NCBI GenBank assembly: GCA_018240685.1
Contig: JAFEFG010000038.1
Coordinates: 1 to 40,673 of the forward strand
Reading direction: 5' to 3'
Length of the DNA: 40,673 bases
Origin: Pseudomonadota bacterium
GTDB lineage: Bacteria; Pseudomonadota; Alphaproteobacteria; Reyranellales; Reyranellaceae
Shown: positions 24,521-33,986 of the stretch, piece by piece
Position numbering within the stretch: position 1 is the stretch's first letter
How the letters are laid out: each line of letters starts with the position of its first letter
Notes under the pieces: model-generated
The model's database searches: none
Seen by the model: only the letters and a program-made list of their open reading frames with translations
Told to the model about the DNA's origin: nothing
Made by a program: the position numbers and the translations under genes

Positions 24521-26830
24521 ATGAGCGGATCAATCCCGCAGGTCGGCCAGCCCGTCGCCCGGCGCGAGGACCGGCGCTTCCTCCTCGGCCGCGGCCGTTA
24601 TGCCGACAACACCGCGCCCGACGACGCTCTGGCGGTGCTGTTCGTGCGTTCACCGCATGCTCATGCGCGGATCGTCGGGATCGACAGGGAAGCCGCCCTG
24701 GCCGCGCCGGGCGTCGTGGCGATCTACACCGCTGAGGATACGGCCGCGGACAGGCTGGGCCACCTGCCGGCGATCGTGGAGATCAAGGACGAGGCGGGCG
24801 AACGCCATCGCGAGCCGCCGCACCTGCCGATGCCTGTCGGCAAGGTGCGCCATGTCGGCGACATCGTCGCCATGATCGTGGCGGAGACGCTCGACCAGGC
24901 CCGTGATGCGGCCGAACTCCTGGCCATCGACTACGAGGAACTTCCAGCCGTCGTCACCGTGGCCCAGGCGCTCGCCCCCGGCGCGCCGGTGCTGCACGAG
25001 CAGGCGCCCGGCAACCTGATGTGTCGCTGGGGCAAAGGCGATGCCGCCGCAACGGATGCCGCCTTCGCTCGGGCAGCGCATGTCTCGCGTCTGTCGATCC
25101 GCTCGCCGCGCCAGATCGTGCACTATCTGGAAACGCGCGCCGCCTGGTCGACGTACGATATGGGCGACGACACGGTCACCCTCACCCTCTCCTCCCAGGG
25201 CGTGCAGATCCTGCACCGCCTGATATGCGAGAAGATCCTGCACGTGCCGAAGGACAAGCTGCGCCTGGTCACGCAGGATGTCGGCGGCGGCTTCGGACCG
25301 AAGTTCCCGCTCTATGCCGAGGCTGTCCTGATCGCCTGGGCGACGCGCAAGCTCAGCCGCAGCCTGCGCTGGAGCTGCGAACGGTCGGAACTTTCCGTGG
25401 CCGACACGCATGCACGCGATCTCGTCGCCTCGGCCGAGCTGGCCCTCGACAGGGACGGACGGTTCCTGGGCCTGCGCGTGAAGGCCGAGGCGAACTTCGG
25501 CGCCTACATCTCGATGTTCGCGCCCACGATCCCGACGACCGGGCTCGCCAAGGTGATCTCCGGCCTCTATCGCATTCCCGCGATCCGCATCGACTTCGAC
25601 TGCGCCTTCACCAACACGGTGCCGGTCGACGCCATTCGCGGCGCGGGCAAGCCGGAGACGCTGTTCCTGCTCGAGCGGCTGGTGGACATCGCCGCCCACG
25701 AAACCGGCCGGACCCCGGCCGACCTGCGGCGGCTGAACCTGCTCAAGCGCGAGGACATGCCCTATGCCTCGCCGGGCGGCTACACCTACGATGCGTCGGA
25801 CTGTGCCCGGCTGTTCGAGGACGCGCTCGCGACGGCGGACTCGGCGGGCTTCGCGGCGCGGCGTGCGGCCAGCGAAGCGAGGGGGCTGCGGCGCGGCCTC
25901 GGCCTTTCCTGTCACCTGCATGGCACCGGCGGCATCGCCGACGAACATGTCGTGGTGCAGGTCGAGCCCGATCGCCTGATCGCGCGTCTGGGAACGCAGA
26001 GCCAGGGCCAGGGCCACGAGACCGTATTCTCGCAGCTCCTCTCCGCAGCGCTCGGCGTACCGATGGAGCGGATCGAGATCAGCCAGGGCGACTCGCGAAC
26101 CATTCCCCGCGGCGGCGGCACGGGTGGCTCCTCCTCCACCATCATCAGCGGCACCACGCTCAAGCGCGCCGCCGACGTGGTGATCCAGCGCGGCCGCGAT
26201 CTGGCAGCCGAAAGGCTGGAAGCCGCCGCCAGCGACATCGTCTTCCACGACGGCACCTTCGAGGTTGTCGGCACCGACCGGCGCATCGGCCTGTTCGAGC
26301 TTGCCGTCCATAACCCGTTTTCCGGCGATGCGGAGTTCGCCGACCGGATCGACACCTTTCCCACCGGCGTGATGGTCTGCGAGGTCGAGGTCGATCCCGA
26401 GACCGGCGTCGTGCGGGTCGACCGGCTCACCGCCATGGCCGACTGCGGCGTGGTCCTCAACCCGCGGCTGATGGCCGGACAGATGCACGGCGGCATGGCG
26501 CTCGGGCTGGGCAACGGCCTGATGGAACAGGCGACCTACGACGAGGCCACGGGCCAGCTCCTGAGCGGCACCCTGATGGACTATGCGATGCCGCGCGCCG
26601 ACAATGTCCCGTCGTTCCGCATCGAAACCATGTCGACCCCGTCGCCCAACAACTTCCTGGGCTTCAAGGGCGTGGGCGAACTGCCGACCAACGGCGCGCC
26701 GGCGGCCGTCGCGAACGCCGTCCTCGATGCGCTGCGCCCGCTCGGCGTCCGCCATCTCGACATGCCCCTCACCGCGCACAAGATCTGGCAGGCCCTGAAC
26801 CGCCGATCGGGCGCGACGCCCGCAGGCTGA
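24521..26830 (+). CDS. Xanthine dehydrogenase/CoxL-family molybdopterin-binding large subunit
   Basis: This 769-residue protein is the molybdenum catalytic subunit of an aldehyde oxidase/xanthine dehydrogenase-type hydroxylase. Visible landmarks are VGGGFGPK near residues 250-257, the active-site loop IRGAGKPE near 370-377 (form II-like, not the AYxCSFR of true CO dehydrogenase), and the catalytic Glu in KGVGELPTNG near residue 719. Normally such subunits pair with a 2Fe-2S protein and an FAD protein; neither is encoded beside it. It starts 6 bp after the aldolase stop. The substrate is unknown; an aldehyde or N-heterocycle is typical. Confidence 0.91.
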   Translation: MSGSIPQVGQPVARREDRRFLLGRGRYADNTAPDDALAVLFVRSPHAHARIVGIDREAALAAPGVVAIYTAEDTAADRLGHLPAIVEIKDEAGERHREPPHLPMPVGKVRHVGDIVAMIVAETLDQARDAAELLAIDYEELPAVVTVAQALAPGAPVLHEQAPGNLMCRWGKGDAAATDAAFARAAHVSRLSIRSPRQIVHYLETRAAWSTYDMGDDTVTLTLSSQGVQILHRLICEKILHVPKDKLRLVTQDVGGGFGPKFPLYAEAVLIAWATRKLSRSLRWSCERSELSVADTHARDLVASAELALDRDGRFLGLRVKAEANFGAYISMFAPTIPTTGLAKVISGLYRIPAIRIDFDCAFTNTVPVDAIRGAGKPETLFLLERLVDIAAHETGRTPADLRRLNLLKREDMPYASPGGYTYDASDCARLFEDALATADSAGFAARRAASEARGLRRGLGLSCHLHGTGGIADEHVVVQVEPDRLIARLGTQSQGQGHETVFSQLLSAALGVPMERIEISQGDSRTIPRGGGTGGSSSTIISGTTLKRAADVVIQRGRDLAAERLEAAASDIVFHDGTFEVVGTDRRIGLFELAVHNPFSGDAEFADRIDTFPTGVMVCEVEVDPETGVVRVDRLTAMADCGVVLNPRLMAGQMHGGMALGLGNGLMEQATYDEATGQLLSGTLMDYAMPRADNVPSFRIETMSTPSPNNFLGFKGVGELPTNGAPAAVANAVLDALRPLGVRHLDMPLTAHKIWQALNRRSGATPAG

Positions 26831-26876
26831 TCCAGATCAAGGCAGCCGCGAGGACAGATGCGGACGATGGCGGCGC

Positions 26877-27470
26877 ATGTCCCGCGACGTCCGCACCGTC
26901 CTGATCGTGAACGGCCATCCCGATGCCGGAAGCAAGGGGCTCTGTCACGCCCTGGCGGAGGCCTATGCCGACGGCGCCCGCGCGGCGGGCCGCACCGTTC
27001 AACGGCTCGACGTCGCGAGCCTGGATTTCGGCTTCGTGTCGTCGCAGGCCGAATTCGAGAAGGGACCGCCGCCGCCCGACATCGCCGCGGCCCAGGAACG
27101 GATCCGGGCGGCCGATCACCTCGTCCTCGTCTATCCGCTGTGGCTGGGCGACGTGCCGGCTGTGCTCAAGGCCTTCCTGGAGCAGACGCTGCGGCCGGGC
27201 TTCGCCTTCTCCTATCGCCCCAGCGGCTTCCCCATCAAGCATCTGCAGGGCCGCTCCGCCCGCGTCATCGTCACCATGGGCATGCCGGCCTTCATCTATC
27301 GCTGGTTCTTCCGCGCCCATGGGCTGAAGAACCTCGAACGCAACATCCTGCGCTTCGTCGGCTTCTCGCCGGTGCGCGCGACGCTGCTGGGCAGCGTCGG
27401 CACCTGCGGCAAGGAGGAGATCCGGCGCCGCCTGGCCGAGGTCAGGGAACTCGGCCGCCGCGGCGTCTGA
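26877..27470 (+). CDS. NAD(P)H:quinone oxidoreductase / flavodoxin-like reductase
   Basis: This 197-residue protein has the flavodoxin-like NAD(P)H dehydrogenase fold: VLIVNGHPDAGSKG at the flavin-phosphate loop, then YPLWLGDVPAVLKAFLEQ, and GRSARVIVTMGMP. It would reduce quinones or other acceptors with two electrons. It lies 46 bp after the molybdenum hydroxylase gene on the same strand, and in that position might serve it as a redox partner, though this is inferred. The ribosome-binding site before the ATG at 26877 is weak. Confidence 0.85.
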   Translation: MSRDVRTVLIVNGHPDAGSKGLCHALAEAYADGARAAGRTVQRLDVASLDFGFVSSQAEFEKGPPPPDIAAAQERIRAADHLVLVYPLWLGDVPAVLKAFLEQTLRPGFAFSYRPSGFPIKHLQGRSARVIVTMGMPAFIYRWFFRAHGLKNLERNILRFVGFSPVRATLLGSVGTCGKEEIRRRLAEVRELGRRGV

Positions 27471-27508
27471 CGCGCTTCCTCGTGTCCTGACGGTCGGGTT
27501 GGACGGGA

Positions 27509-27529
27509 CGGCGCGCATCGAGCGTGCCG
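27509..27529. terminator. Hairpin between convergent genes
   Basis: CGGCGCGC pairs with GCGTGCCG (8 bp, one G-U pair, loop ATCGA) in the 63-bp gap between the quinone reductase and cbpM, which converge. It has no T-run. Confidence 0.35.
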
Positions 27530-27533
27530 GCCG

Positions 27534-27863
27534 TCATCGTTGATAGAGGCGCTTCACCGCTTCCGCGATCGAGTCGCGGGTTGCCGTCGGCTGCTCGGCG
27601 ATCGCCTGCCCGAGCAGGCTGATCTGGGCCCGCAACGTGTGGACCTGGTCGATCAGCCCGACCATCGCCTCGACCGTATCGTCGTCCAGGCCGATATCGT
27701 CGGCGAGTTCGGCCAGCAGATGGGCGCGCGCGACATCGATCTGCTCGAAATTCCAGTGCTCCGCCGGTCCGGTAGGACGCAGCAGGCCGCGTGCCACCCA
27801 GCGCTCGACATGGATGAGCGTCAGGCGGCGATCCTGCCGCAACAGTTCGTCGAGAGTGGTCAT
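27534..27863 (-). CDS. cbpM: CbpM-type chaperone modulator (MerR-like)
   Basis: This 109-residue protein matches CbpM, which binds the J-domain of CbpA/DnaJ and restrains it. It has a MerR-like helix-turn-helix start ([15 protein letters not shown] followed by [15 protein letters not shown]) and a long C-terminal helix from about residue 62 that could mediate dimer or J-domain contact. Its ATG overlaps the dnaJ stop by 4 bp (ATGA), as usual for cbpA-cbpM pairs, so the two are made together. Confidence 0.85.
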   Translation of the reverse strand: MTTLDELLRQDRRLTLIHVERWVARGLLRPTGPAEHWNFEQIDVARAHLLAELADDIGLDDDTVEAMVGLIDQVHTLRAQISLLGQAIAEQPTATRDSIAEAVKRLYQR

Positions 27864-28813
27864 GTGAACTGCTCCATGTCCTTGCGCGGATCATAGGCGC
27901 GCCCGGCGTCCCACGACTCCAGGAATGCCTTCAGCTTGTCGTCAACCTTGTCCGGCAGCACGACCTTGAGCTTCACATACTGGTCGCCGCGCTGCCCCGA
28001 CTTGCGGTCGAGCAGGCCGCGCCCCTTGAGCCGCAGCGACGCGCCGGTGTTGGAGCCCGCCGGCACGTTCAGCATCACCGGGCCGCCGACGGTCGGCACC
28101 TTGACCTTGCCGCCCAGCGCCGCCTCGGCGAGCGTCACCGGCAACTCCATGTGGACGTCGTTGTCACGCGCCTCGAAGAAGGCGTGCGGCTGGACGCGGA
28201 TCTCGATATAGGCGTCACCCGCCGGCTTGCCCCCGCTGCCGGGCATGCCCTGGCCCTTCAGCCGCAAGGTCTGGCCGTCGGTCGCGCCCTCGGGAATGTC
28301 GATGTCGAGCGTCTTGCCGTTGGGCAGGTTCACCCGCTGCTTGCCGCCGCGCGCGGCCACCAGGAAAGGCACGGTGAGCGTGTAGCTGACCGGAAGGCCG
28401 CTCATGTCGAAGCCTTCGAAGCCCTCCTCGCCGCCCGGGCCGCCGCCATATCCGAAGCCGCGCCGGTTGCCGAACATCTCGGAGAAGATGCCGCCCATGT
28501 CCACGAATTCCTCGTGTCCGCCAGAGCGGCGGTACTTGGTGCCGCCGGCGCCGCCTGCCTGGTCGCGGTAGAAGCCGCGCGGCGGCACTTCCTGGCCGGA
28601 GGCGTCGATCTCGCCCGCGTCGTAGCGGCGACGCTTCTCGGGGTCGGAGAGAATGTCGTTGGCCTGGCTGATCTCCTTGAACTTGGCCTCGGCGGCCTTG
28701 TCGCCGGGATTGAGATCAGGATGGTGTTTCTTGGCGAGCTTGCGGAAGGCCTTGCGAATCTCGTCTTCGGAGGCACTCCGTGGCACGCCCAATACTGAAT
28801 AGGGGTCGCTCAT
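27860..28813 (-). CDS. cbpA: CbpA-type DnaJ co-chaperone
   Basis: This 317-residue Hsp40 stimulates DnaK. It has an N-terminal J-domain with the HPD triad at residues 31-33, then a Gly/Phe-rich linker ([19 protein letters not shown]), and two C-terminal beta-sandwich substrate domains ([14 protein letters not shown] onward). There is no Cys-rich zinc-finger, so it is the CbpA class rather than full DnaJ. The start is taken as the ATG at 28813; an in-frame TTG lies 2 codons upstream. It lies 144 bp after the end of the NRPS-like gene and is followed by its modulator cbpM. Confidence 0.92.
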   Translation of the reverse strand: MSDPYSVLGVPRSASEDEIRKAFRKLAKKHHPDLNPGDKAAEAKFKEISQANDILSDPEKRRRYDAGEIDASGQEVPPRGFYRDQAGGAGGTKYRRSGGHEEFVDMGGIFSEMFGNRRGFGYGGGPGGEEGFEGFDMSGLPVSYTLTVPFLVAARGGKQRVNLPNGKTLDIDIPEGATDGQTLRLKGQGMPGSGGKPAGDAYIEIRVQPHAFFEARDNDVHMELPVTLAEAALGGKVKVPTVGGPVMLNVPAGSNTGASLRLKGRGLLDRKSGQRGDQYVKLKVVLPDKVDDKLKAFLESWDAGRAYDPRKDMEQFT

Positions 28814-28957
28814 GCCCAAGAATGTCGTGCTTTTTCAGGCAGTTGCAAGCCCCCGCAACGCACAGGGGCGATGCACCGGCGCGACCTGCCGCAGCGACGG
28901 CCCACTCGCGCCTTCCGGGCGCGGGATCCGCGGCCGGCATCGACCTTCTTCCGACCG

Positions 28958-31531
28958 CTATGCGGCCGACATCTGATTGAAACAGTCGGCGAGGACGTCG
29001 ACGTGGGTGGTGATGCAGGTGTTGTGCCGGCCGGGAAGATTGCCGGACTGCACCGTCGGGCTCACGTGCTTCCAGGAAGCAGCCGCATATTCTTCCTTCG
29101 TCCTGTATTCGTCGCAAAGAAGACAGATGATCTTCGCCTTGATGCGCGCCGGCACGAACTTCGACATGGCGCGGTAGTAATCCGACCGCTGCGACTCGTC
29201 CCAGGCCAGGGACTGCCCGGTCCGCATCACCTTTGCCATTCGCCTCCCGATCATCATGTCCCCATGCAGGAGATGGGTCACGAATCGCCAGAGCGTCGGC
29301 GGCCCGCTGCGACGGATCTTGCGTCCGAACGCACCGGGCACGAAGCGGCTGACGAACGTCACCAACGGCATCAGCATGCGCATGATCGGCCGCGCGTTGA
29401 TCGACAGGGCATCGATCAGGACGACGCTCTCGACGCGGCGGCCCGCCTTCTCGAGCTCTTGTGCGACCTGCAGCGCTGCCAGCCCGCCATGGCAGTAGCC
29501 GCCCAGCCGGACGGGGCCATTCGGCGCCACCTGCATGATCAACGGGAGATACCGGCTGGCCATCTGCTCCAGCGTCTCGATGCCCTTGTCTGGATCCAGG
29601 ATGGAGTGAAGCAGATAGACCGGTCCCTCCTTCTTCAGGAGGTCGACGAGACGGAAGGCATAGAAGCCCCATCCCGAGAAATCGCCGTGGAAGAAGAACA
29701 GCGGCGTGCCTTGTCCCGGCTTGGCCAGGGTGAGGATCTCACGCTTCGACTCCGCCGAGTGCGCGAGGACCTCGGTCAGATGGCGGATCGTGAGGCGGGC
29801 CCCGACTTCCGACGGCGCGATCGCGTGACGGCTCATTTCCTCCAATTCGAGCAACATCTCCGTCGCCTGCAGAGAATCGCCCCCGATCTCGAAGAAGTCG
29901 TCATCCATGCCGATGTCGGTGCGCTTCAGGAGCCGCTGCCAGATCTCGGCGATCTGCAGTTCCAGCGGCGAGTCCGGCTGTTCGACGGGCTCCGCGCCTC
30001 GCGTCCGGAAGGTTTCGGAAAGCTTCGGTCGCGAGATCTTGCCCGTGGCGCCGACCGGCATGCTGTCCACCACATGGACCTGACGCGGCATCTGGAACGG
30101 CGCAAGCCGCTCGTAGAGGAAATCCACCAGCTCCGCGGACGTGGCCTTGGCCCCGGAGCGGAGCACGGCCGCCGCACCGACGGTCTCGCCCAGCCGCGGA
30201 TGAGGGACCGCGAAGGCCGCTGCCTCACGCACCGCCGGATGCTCCAGCAGGACCTTCTCGACCTCGTAGGGCGAGATCTTCTCGCCGCCGCGATTGATGA
30301 TCTCCTTGGTCCTGCCGACGATCGTGAGGAAGCCCTGTTCATCGATCGTGCCGAGATCTCCGGTCGGCAGCCAGCCATCCTCCAGGCCGGCCGGCTTCCC
30401 GTCGATGTCGTCGAACAGGTATCCCGGCATGACGCTCGGCCCGCGCAGTACGATCTGGCCAGTCTGTCCTGGCCCCAGGAGCCTGCCGTCGTCGGCGCGG
30501 ACGGCAAGTTCGCCCTCGGGAGCGCGTCCCACCGAACCGGGCTTCGCCAGGTCGGGCGGCAGGGCCGGTGCGGTCATCATGCCCGCCTCGCACAGGCCGT
30601 AGAATTCGACCACCGGGATGGCAAAGAGACGCTCAAGCTCGACCCGTGTCGCTTCCGGCAGGTACGAGGCGGTCGACAGCACGAAGCGCAGCGAATGCTT
30701 CACGCCGCCCGGCAGTGCGGCCAGCCGCTCGACCACGGCCTGCAGGAACGCCGGCGAGGCCGTGAGCCAGGTCGGCCGCAACTCCACCAGCCATCGATCG
30801 ATGTCGTTGGCGCTCGGCGTCTGCGGCATCGCCACGCTGCAACCGGCCAGGAGCGGCGCCAGCAGCGTCGCCTTGAAGCCGGCGTTGTAATAGATCGGCA
30901 TGATGCAGGTGGAGCGGTCACCCGGACCGAGCTTCAGCCACCGCTCCATCTTGCGCGCCATCTCGATCAGGTTCTCGTGCGTCACGGGCACGCGCTTCGA
31001 CCAGCCGGTCGTTCCCGAGGTCTTGAAGATCGCCGCCCAGGACTGCGGCGAAACCTCCGCCGCTTCGCACGACCGGGGCACCGGAAGGACCTGCTCGAGC
31101 TTGATCTGATCCCAGGAGGAATCGGCGACTGCGGCCTTGAACACACCGAAGCCGTTTCCGGATGGCTTCACCCAGCCAGGCAGGTCGCCCTCCGGCACGA
31201 TCAGCGCATCGAGACGGATCTGCTTCAGCTCCTCCTCGAGTTCGGCCGCCGTGAGGTTGGGGTTGAGCGGCAGCAGGATCGAGGTGCTGCACACGGCGAG
31301 ACTCAGCACCGCCGATTCAGGGCCTCGCGGCAATGCAATTCCAACCCGCGATGTCGTGCCGAGGCCGGCGGCGCGGAGTTGGCTGCCGAGTGCCTCGATG
31401 GCACTCACCAGCCTTGCGAACGAGATCGCCTGCAGACGCGCATGCACGATGGCAGGCGCGTCAGGATTCGACGCGGCACGCCATGCCAAAACGCCGCCAA
31501 TCGTCGAGGCGGTCGGCTTCCCCTTGCCCAT
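28958..31531 (-). CDS. Single-module NRPS-like protein: adenylation, carrier and thioesterase domains
   Basis: This 857-residue protein is an A-PCP-TE assembly. The adenylation domain (about 1-510) has TSGTTG at 171-176, GRTKEIINRGG and the A10 GATGKISR with the catalytic Lys. The carrier domain has the 4'-phosphopantetheine Ser553 in GGDSLQ. The thioesterase (about 620-850) has GYCHGG, so the nucleophile is Cys680 in place of the usual Ser, with Asp707 and His843 as candidate triad partners. It would activate one acid, load it and release it by hydrolysis, transfer or dimerisation; the substrate is not readable. No condensation domain is present. An acyl-CoA dehydrogenase gene lies 118 bp upstream on the same strand. 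Confidence 0.9.
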   Translation of the reverse strand: MGKGKPTASTIGGVLAWRAASNPDAPAIVHARLQAISFARLVSAIEALGSQLRAAGLGTTSRVGIALPRGPESAVLSLAVCSTSILLPLNPNLTAAELEEELKQIRLDALIVPEGDLPGWVKPSGNGFGVFKAAVADSSWDQIKLEQVLPVPRSCEAAEVSPQSWAAIFKTSGTTGWSKRVPVTHENLIEMARKMERWLKLGPGDRSTCIMPIYYNAGFKATLLAPLLAGCSVAMPQTPSANDIDRWLVELRPTWLTASPAFLQAVVERLAALPGGVKHSLRFVLSTASYLPEATRVELERLFAIPVVEFYGLCEAGMMTAPALPPDLAKPGSVGRAPEGELAVRADDGRLLGPGQTGQIVLRGPSVMPGYLFDDIDGKPAGLEDGWLPTGDLGTIDEQGFLTIVGRTKEIINRGGEKISPYEVEKVLLEHPAVREAAAFAVPHPRLGETVGAAAVLRSGAKATSAELVDFLYERLAPFQMPRQVHVVDSMPVGATGKISRPKLSETFRTRGAEPVEQPDSPLELQIAEIWQRLLKRTDIGMDDDFFEIGGDSLQATEMLLELEEMSRHAIAPSEVGARLTIRHLTEVLAHSAESKREILTLAKPGQGTPLFFFHGDFSGWGFYAFRLVDLLKKEGPVYLLHSILDPDKGIETLEQMASRYLPLIMQVAPNGPVRLGGYCHGGLAALQVAQELEKAGRRVESVVLIDALSINARPIMRMLMPLVTFVSRFVPGAFGRKIRRSGPPTLWRFVTHLLHGDMMIGRRMAKVMRTGQSLAWDESQRSDYYRAMSKFVPARIKAKIICLLCDEYRTKEEYAAASWKHVSPTVQSGNLPGRHNTCITTHVDVLADCFNQMSAA

Positions 31532-31649
31532 TTACCCATTCCTCGGCGTCGGAAGCAGTCAAGCCTACTAATGTAGGTAACTCCGACGCTTTCGAAATGG
31601 GGCGATCAGTGACCCATTGAAAGAATCGCCTTCACATCAGATGCGAATT

Positions 31650-32858
31650 TCAGAGCCTCAGAACGGCCTTCGCAATAATATTGCGTTGTATCTCGTTGGA
31701 GCCGGCATAAATCGTCGACGCCCGGTTGTTGAGATAGAGAGGCATCGCCGTGATCCCGTAGTCCGGCGTCACCGTCGGTTCGTTGTGACCGAGGTCGCGG
31801 GCCTCGGGCTCGAACGGACCCGCGTACCAGGCAAGGGCCTCCACGCCGAGATGATCGAGCGCCTGCAAGGTCTCGCTGCCGCGAATCTTCATCTGCGACG
31901 ACACCGCTCCCGGATTGAGCCCCTTGCTGAGATCGGAAAGAACCCGCAGTTCGATCATCTCCAGCGCCTCGATGGCGAGTTCCGTCTCCGCCAGGCGCCG
32001 GGCGAAGCCGGGATCGTCGGCGAGCCGCCCAGCGCCGTCAGCGGCTTCTTCCCGGGCGATGCGGCGCACGTCGTCGAGACGGGCATGGAGGTTGGGCGTA
32101 TAGGCGTCGCCCCCGCGCTCGAACTCGAGCAGATACTTGGCCACGGTCCATCCGGCGTTTTCCGGCCCGATCCGGTTGGCGACCGGCGTGCGCACGTTGT
32201 CGAAAAAGACCTGGTTGACCTCGTGATCGCCCGCCAGCGTCAGGATCGGCTTCACCGTGAGGCCGGGCGTGTCCATCGAATCGATCAGCACGAACGAGAT
32301 GCCGTCCTGGGGCTTGCCTTCGGTCGAGGTCCGCACCAAGCAGAACATGCGGTTGGCGACGTGCGCACCGGTGGTCCAGATCTTGGTGCCGTTGATGACG
32401 TAATCGTCGCCGTCGCGAACGGCGCGCGTCTTGAGACTCGCGAGGTCCGATCCCGAGCCCGGCTCCGAATATCCCTGGCAGAACACGCTTTCGCCGGAGA
32501 CGATCGCGGGCAGGTACTTCGCCTTCTGCTCGGGTGTGCCGAACTTCATGATGACGGGGCCCACCATGCGGATGCCCATGCTGAAGATACGCGGCGCATC
32601 GACCGCCGTGCACTCGCGCGAGAAGATGTAGCGCTGGGTGGCGCTCCAGCCGGTACCGCCATATTCCTTGGGCCAGGTCGGAGCCGACCAGCCGCGCCTG
32701 GCCAGGATCTTGTGCCAGCGCAGTCCGGCGGCGAAGTCGGAGAAGACACCGCCGGTCTTCCGGCCCGCCTCGCGCAGGTCTTCGCCGAGAGTCTCGTCCA
32801 GGAAGCGGCGCACCTCGTCGCGAAAGGCTTCGTCCTCGGGGCTGAGGGTCAGATCCAT
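31650..32858 (-). CDS. Acyl-CoA dehydrogenase
   Basis: This 402-residue FAD enzyme would oxidise an acyl-CoA (or carrier-bound acyl group) to the enoyl form. It has the family motifs FCQGYSEPGSGSDLASLKT for flavin and substrate binding, TKIWTTGAH, and the C-terminal IYAGSNEIQRNIIAK. In medium-chain enzymes the catalytic Glu sits where Ala is found here (YAGS), so the base must lie elsewhere, as in isovaleryl-type and many actinobacterial FadE proteins. GGAGG stands 6 nt before the ATG. It precedes the A-PCP-TE gene by 118 bp on the same strand. Confidence 0.92.
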   Translation of the reverse strand: MDLTLSPEDEAFRDEVRRFLDETLGEDLREAGRKTGGVFSDFAAGLRWHKILARRGWSAPTWPKEYGGTGWSATQRYIFSRECTAVDAPRIFSMGIRMVGPVIMKFGTPEQKAKYLPAIVSGESVFCQGYSEPGSGSDLASLKTRAVRDGDDYVINGTKIWTTGAHVANRMFCLVRTSTEGKPQDGISFVLIDSMDTPGLTVKPILTLAGDHEVNQVFFDNVRTPVANRIGPENAGWTVAKYLLEFERGGDAYTPNLHARLDDVRRIAREEAADGAGRLADDPGFARRLAETELAIEALEMIELRVLSDLSKGLNPGAVSSQMKIRGSETLQALDHLGVEALAWYAGPFEPEARDLGHNEPTVTPDYGITAMPLYLNNRASTIYAGSNEIQRNIIAKAVLRL

Positions 32859-32990
32859 CGTTTCCTCCGTCGGTCTTTTGCCGCAGGCTAACGAGCCGAC
32901 ACCGCCGGCGTCCAGACCGGGCTTGGCCTCCCTTTCCGTCCGGCGGTATGATTTTTGCCTCGTATCCGGCAGCCGACGCGGAGATCACCT

Positions 32991-33884
32991 ATGCGTCATC
33001 TCGCCTGTCTGTTCGCCCTTCTGCTCGCCGCCTTGCCTGCCACCGCGCAGGACAAGAAGCAGATCGATCTCGCGCTCGCGCTGGCGATCGATATCTCCGG
33101 CAGCATCGACCCCGAGGAGGCACATCTGCAGCGCCAAGGCTACGTCATGGCGTTCCGCGATCCGGCGATCGCCCGGGCGATCCTGGGCGGCCCGAACGGC
33201 CGCATCGCCGTCGCCTATTTCGAGTGGTCCGATTCCTGGATGCAGAAGCTCCTGATCGACTGGACACTGCTCGACAGCGAAGCGGCGATCGCCGCGTTCG
33301 CCGACCGGCTCGAAGCCGAACCTGTGTCCATCGCGCGGCGCACCTCGATCAGCGGCGCCATCCACTATGCCGTCGGCCTCTTCGCGCGGCTGCCCTACGA
33401 TCCCGACCGCAAGGTGCTCGACATCTCGGGCGACGGCTCCAACAACGACGGCGGCCTCGTCACCGACACGCGCACCGAGGCATTGAAGGTGCGCATTGGC
33501 ATCAACGGCCTGCCGATCATGAACGACCGGCCGAACCCGTTCGGCTTTCCCGCCGAGGCGGATCTCGACGAATACTATCTCCACTGCGTGACGGGCGGCC
33601 CGCGCTCGTTCGTGGAAGTGGCCAAGAACTTCGCCGACTTTCCCCGCGCCGTGCGCAAGAAGCTGCTGCAGGAAGTCGCCGACCGCGGCCCGCGGACGGA
33701 CGGCGACACCGCCTCGCTCGCGCTTCGTGACGGAACGAAGATCGCGCAGGTGCGCAAGCCTGTCATGGCCCAGGAGGACGACTACACGCGCTTTGTCCGT
33801 CCGGCCTACGAACTCGGCTGCGACATCGGCGAGCGGCGCTCGCGCGAGTTCTGGCAGCGGCGCTTCGGCACGTCTCCCGACTGA
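32991..33884 (+). CDS. DUF1194 exported von Willebrand type A protein
   Basis: This 297-residue protein of the DUF1194 family is common in alphaproteobacteria and has no settled function. A signal peptide (residues 1-19) ends ATA before QD. The VWA fold begins with the metal-ion-dependent adhesion site DISGS at 34-38 and continues with the conserved RTSISGAI and DISGDGSNNDGG. A metal-bound adhesion or periplasmic protein-binding role is likely. The ATG at 32991 has GGAG 8 nt upstream; a longer in-frame start would break the signal peptide. It is divergent from the acyl-CoA dehydrogenase across 132 bp. Confidence 0.85.
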   Translation: MRHLACLFALLLAALPATAQDKKQIDLALALAIDISGSIDPEEAHLQRQGYVMAFRDPAIARAILGGPNGRIAVAYFEWSDSWMQKLLIDWTLLDSEAAIAAFADRLEAEPVSIARRTSISGAIHYAVGLFARLPYDPDRKVLDISGDGSNNDGGLVTDTRTEALKVRIGINGLPIMNDRPNPFGFPAEADLDEYYLHCVTGGPRSFVEVAKNFADFPRAVRKKLLQEVADRGPRTDGDTASLALRDGTKIAQVRKPVMAQEDDYTRFVRPAYELGCDIGERRSREFWQRRFGTSPD

Positions 33885-33986
33885 TCGACCGCGCCGTCGC
33901 GGTCATCCGGCTGCAATATCGCTTTCCTAGGCTCGGGCCGCGGCCGGCCGCCAGGGGCCGGACGCGCCACCCGGACGGAGGCAGTC

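Noticed and set aside
24650..26779. 709-codon open frame opposite the molybdenum hydroxylase gene
   Set aside because: No recognisable motif; the plus strand has the full cofactor and active-site signature.
24521..26830. True CO dehydrogenase large subunit (CoxL form I)
   Set aside because: The active-site loop is RGAGKPE rather than AYxCSFR, and the medium and small subunits are missing.
28871..31576. 901-codon open frame on the plus strand opposite the A-PCP-TE gene
   Set aside because: It is rich in Arg, His and Gly with no domain, while the minus strand encodes intact adenylation, carrier and thioesterase motifs.
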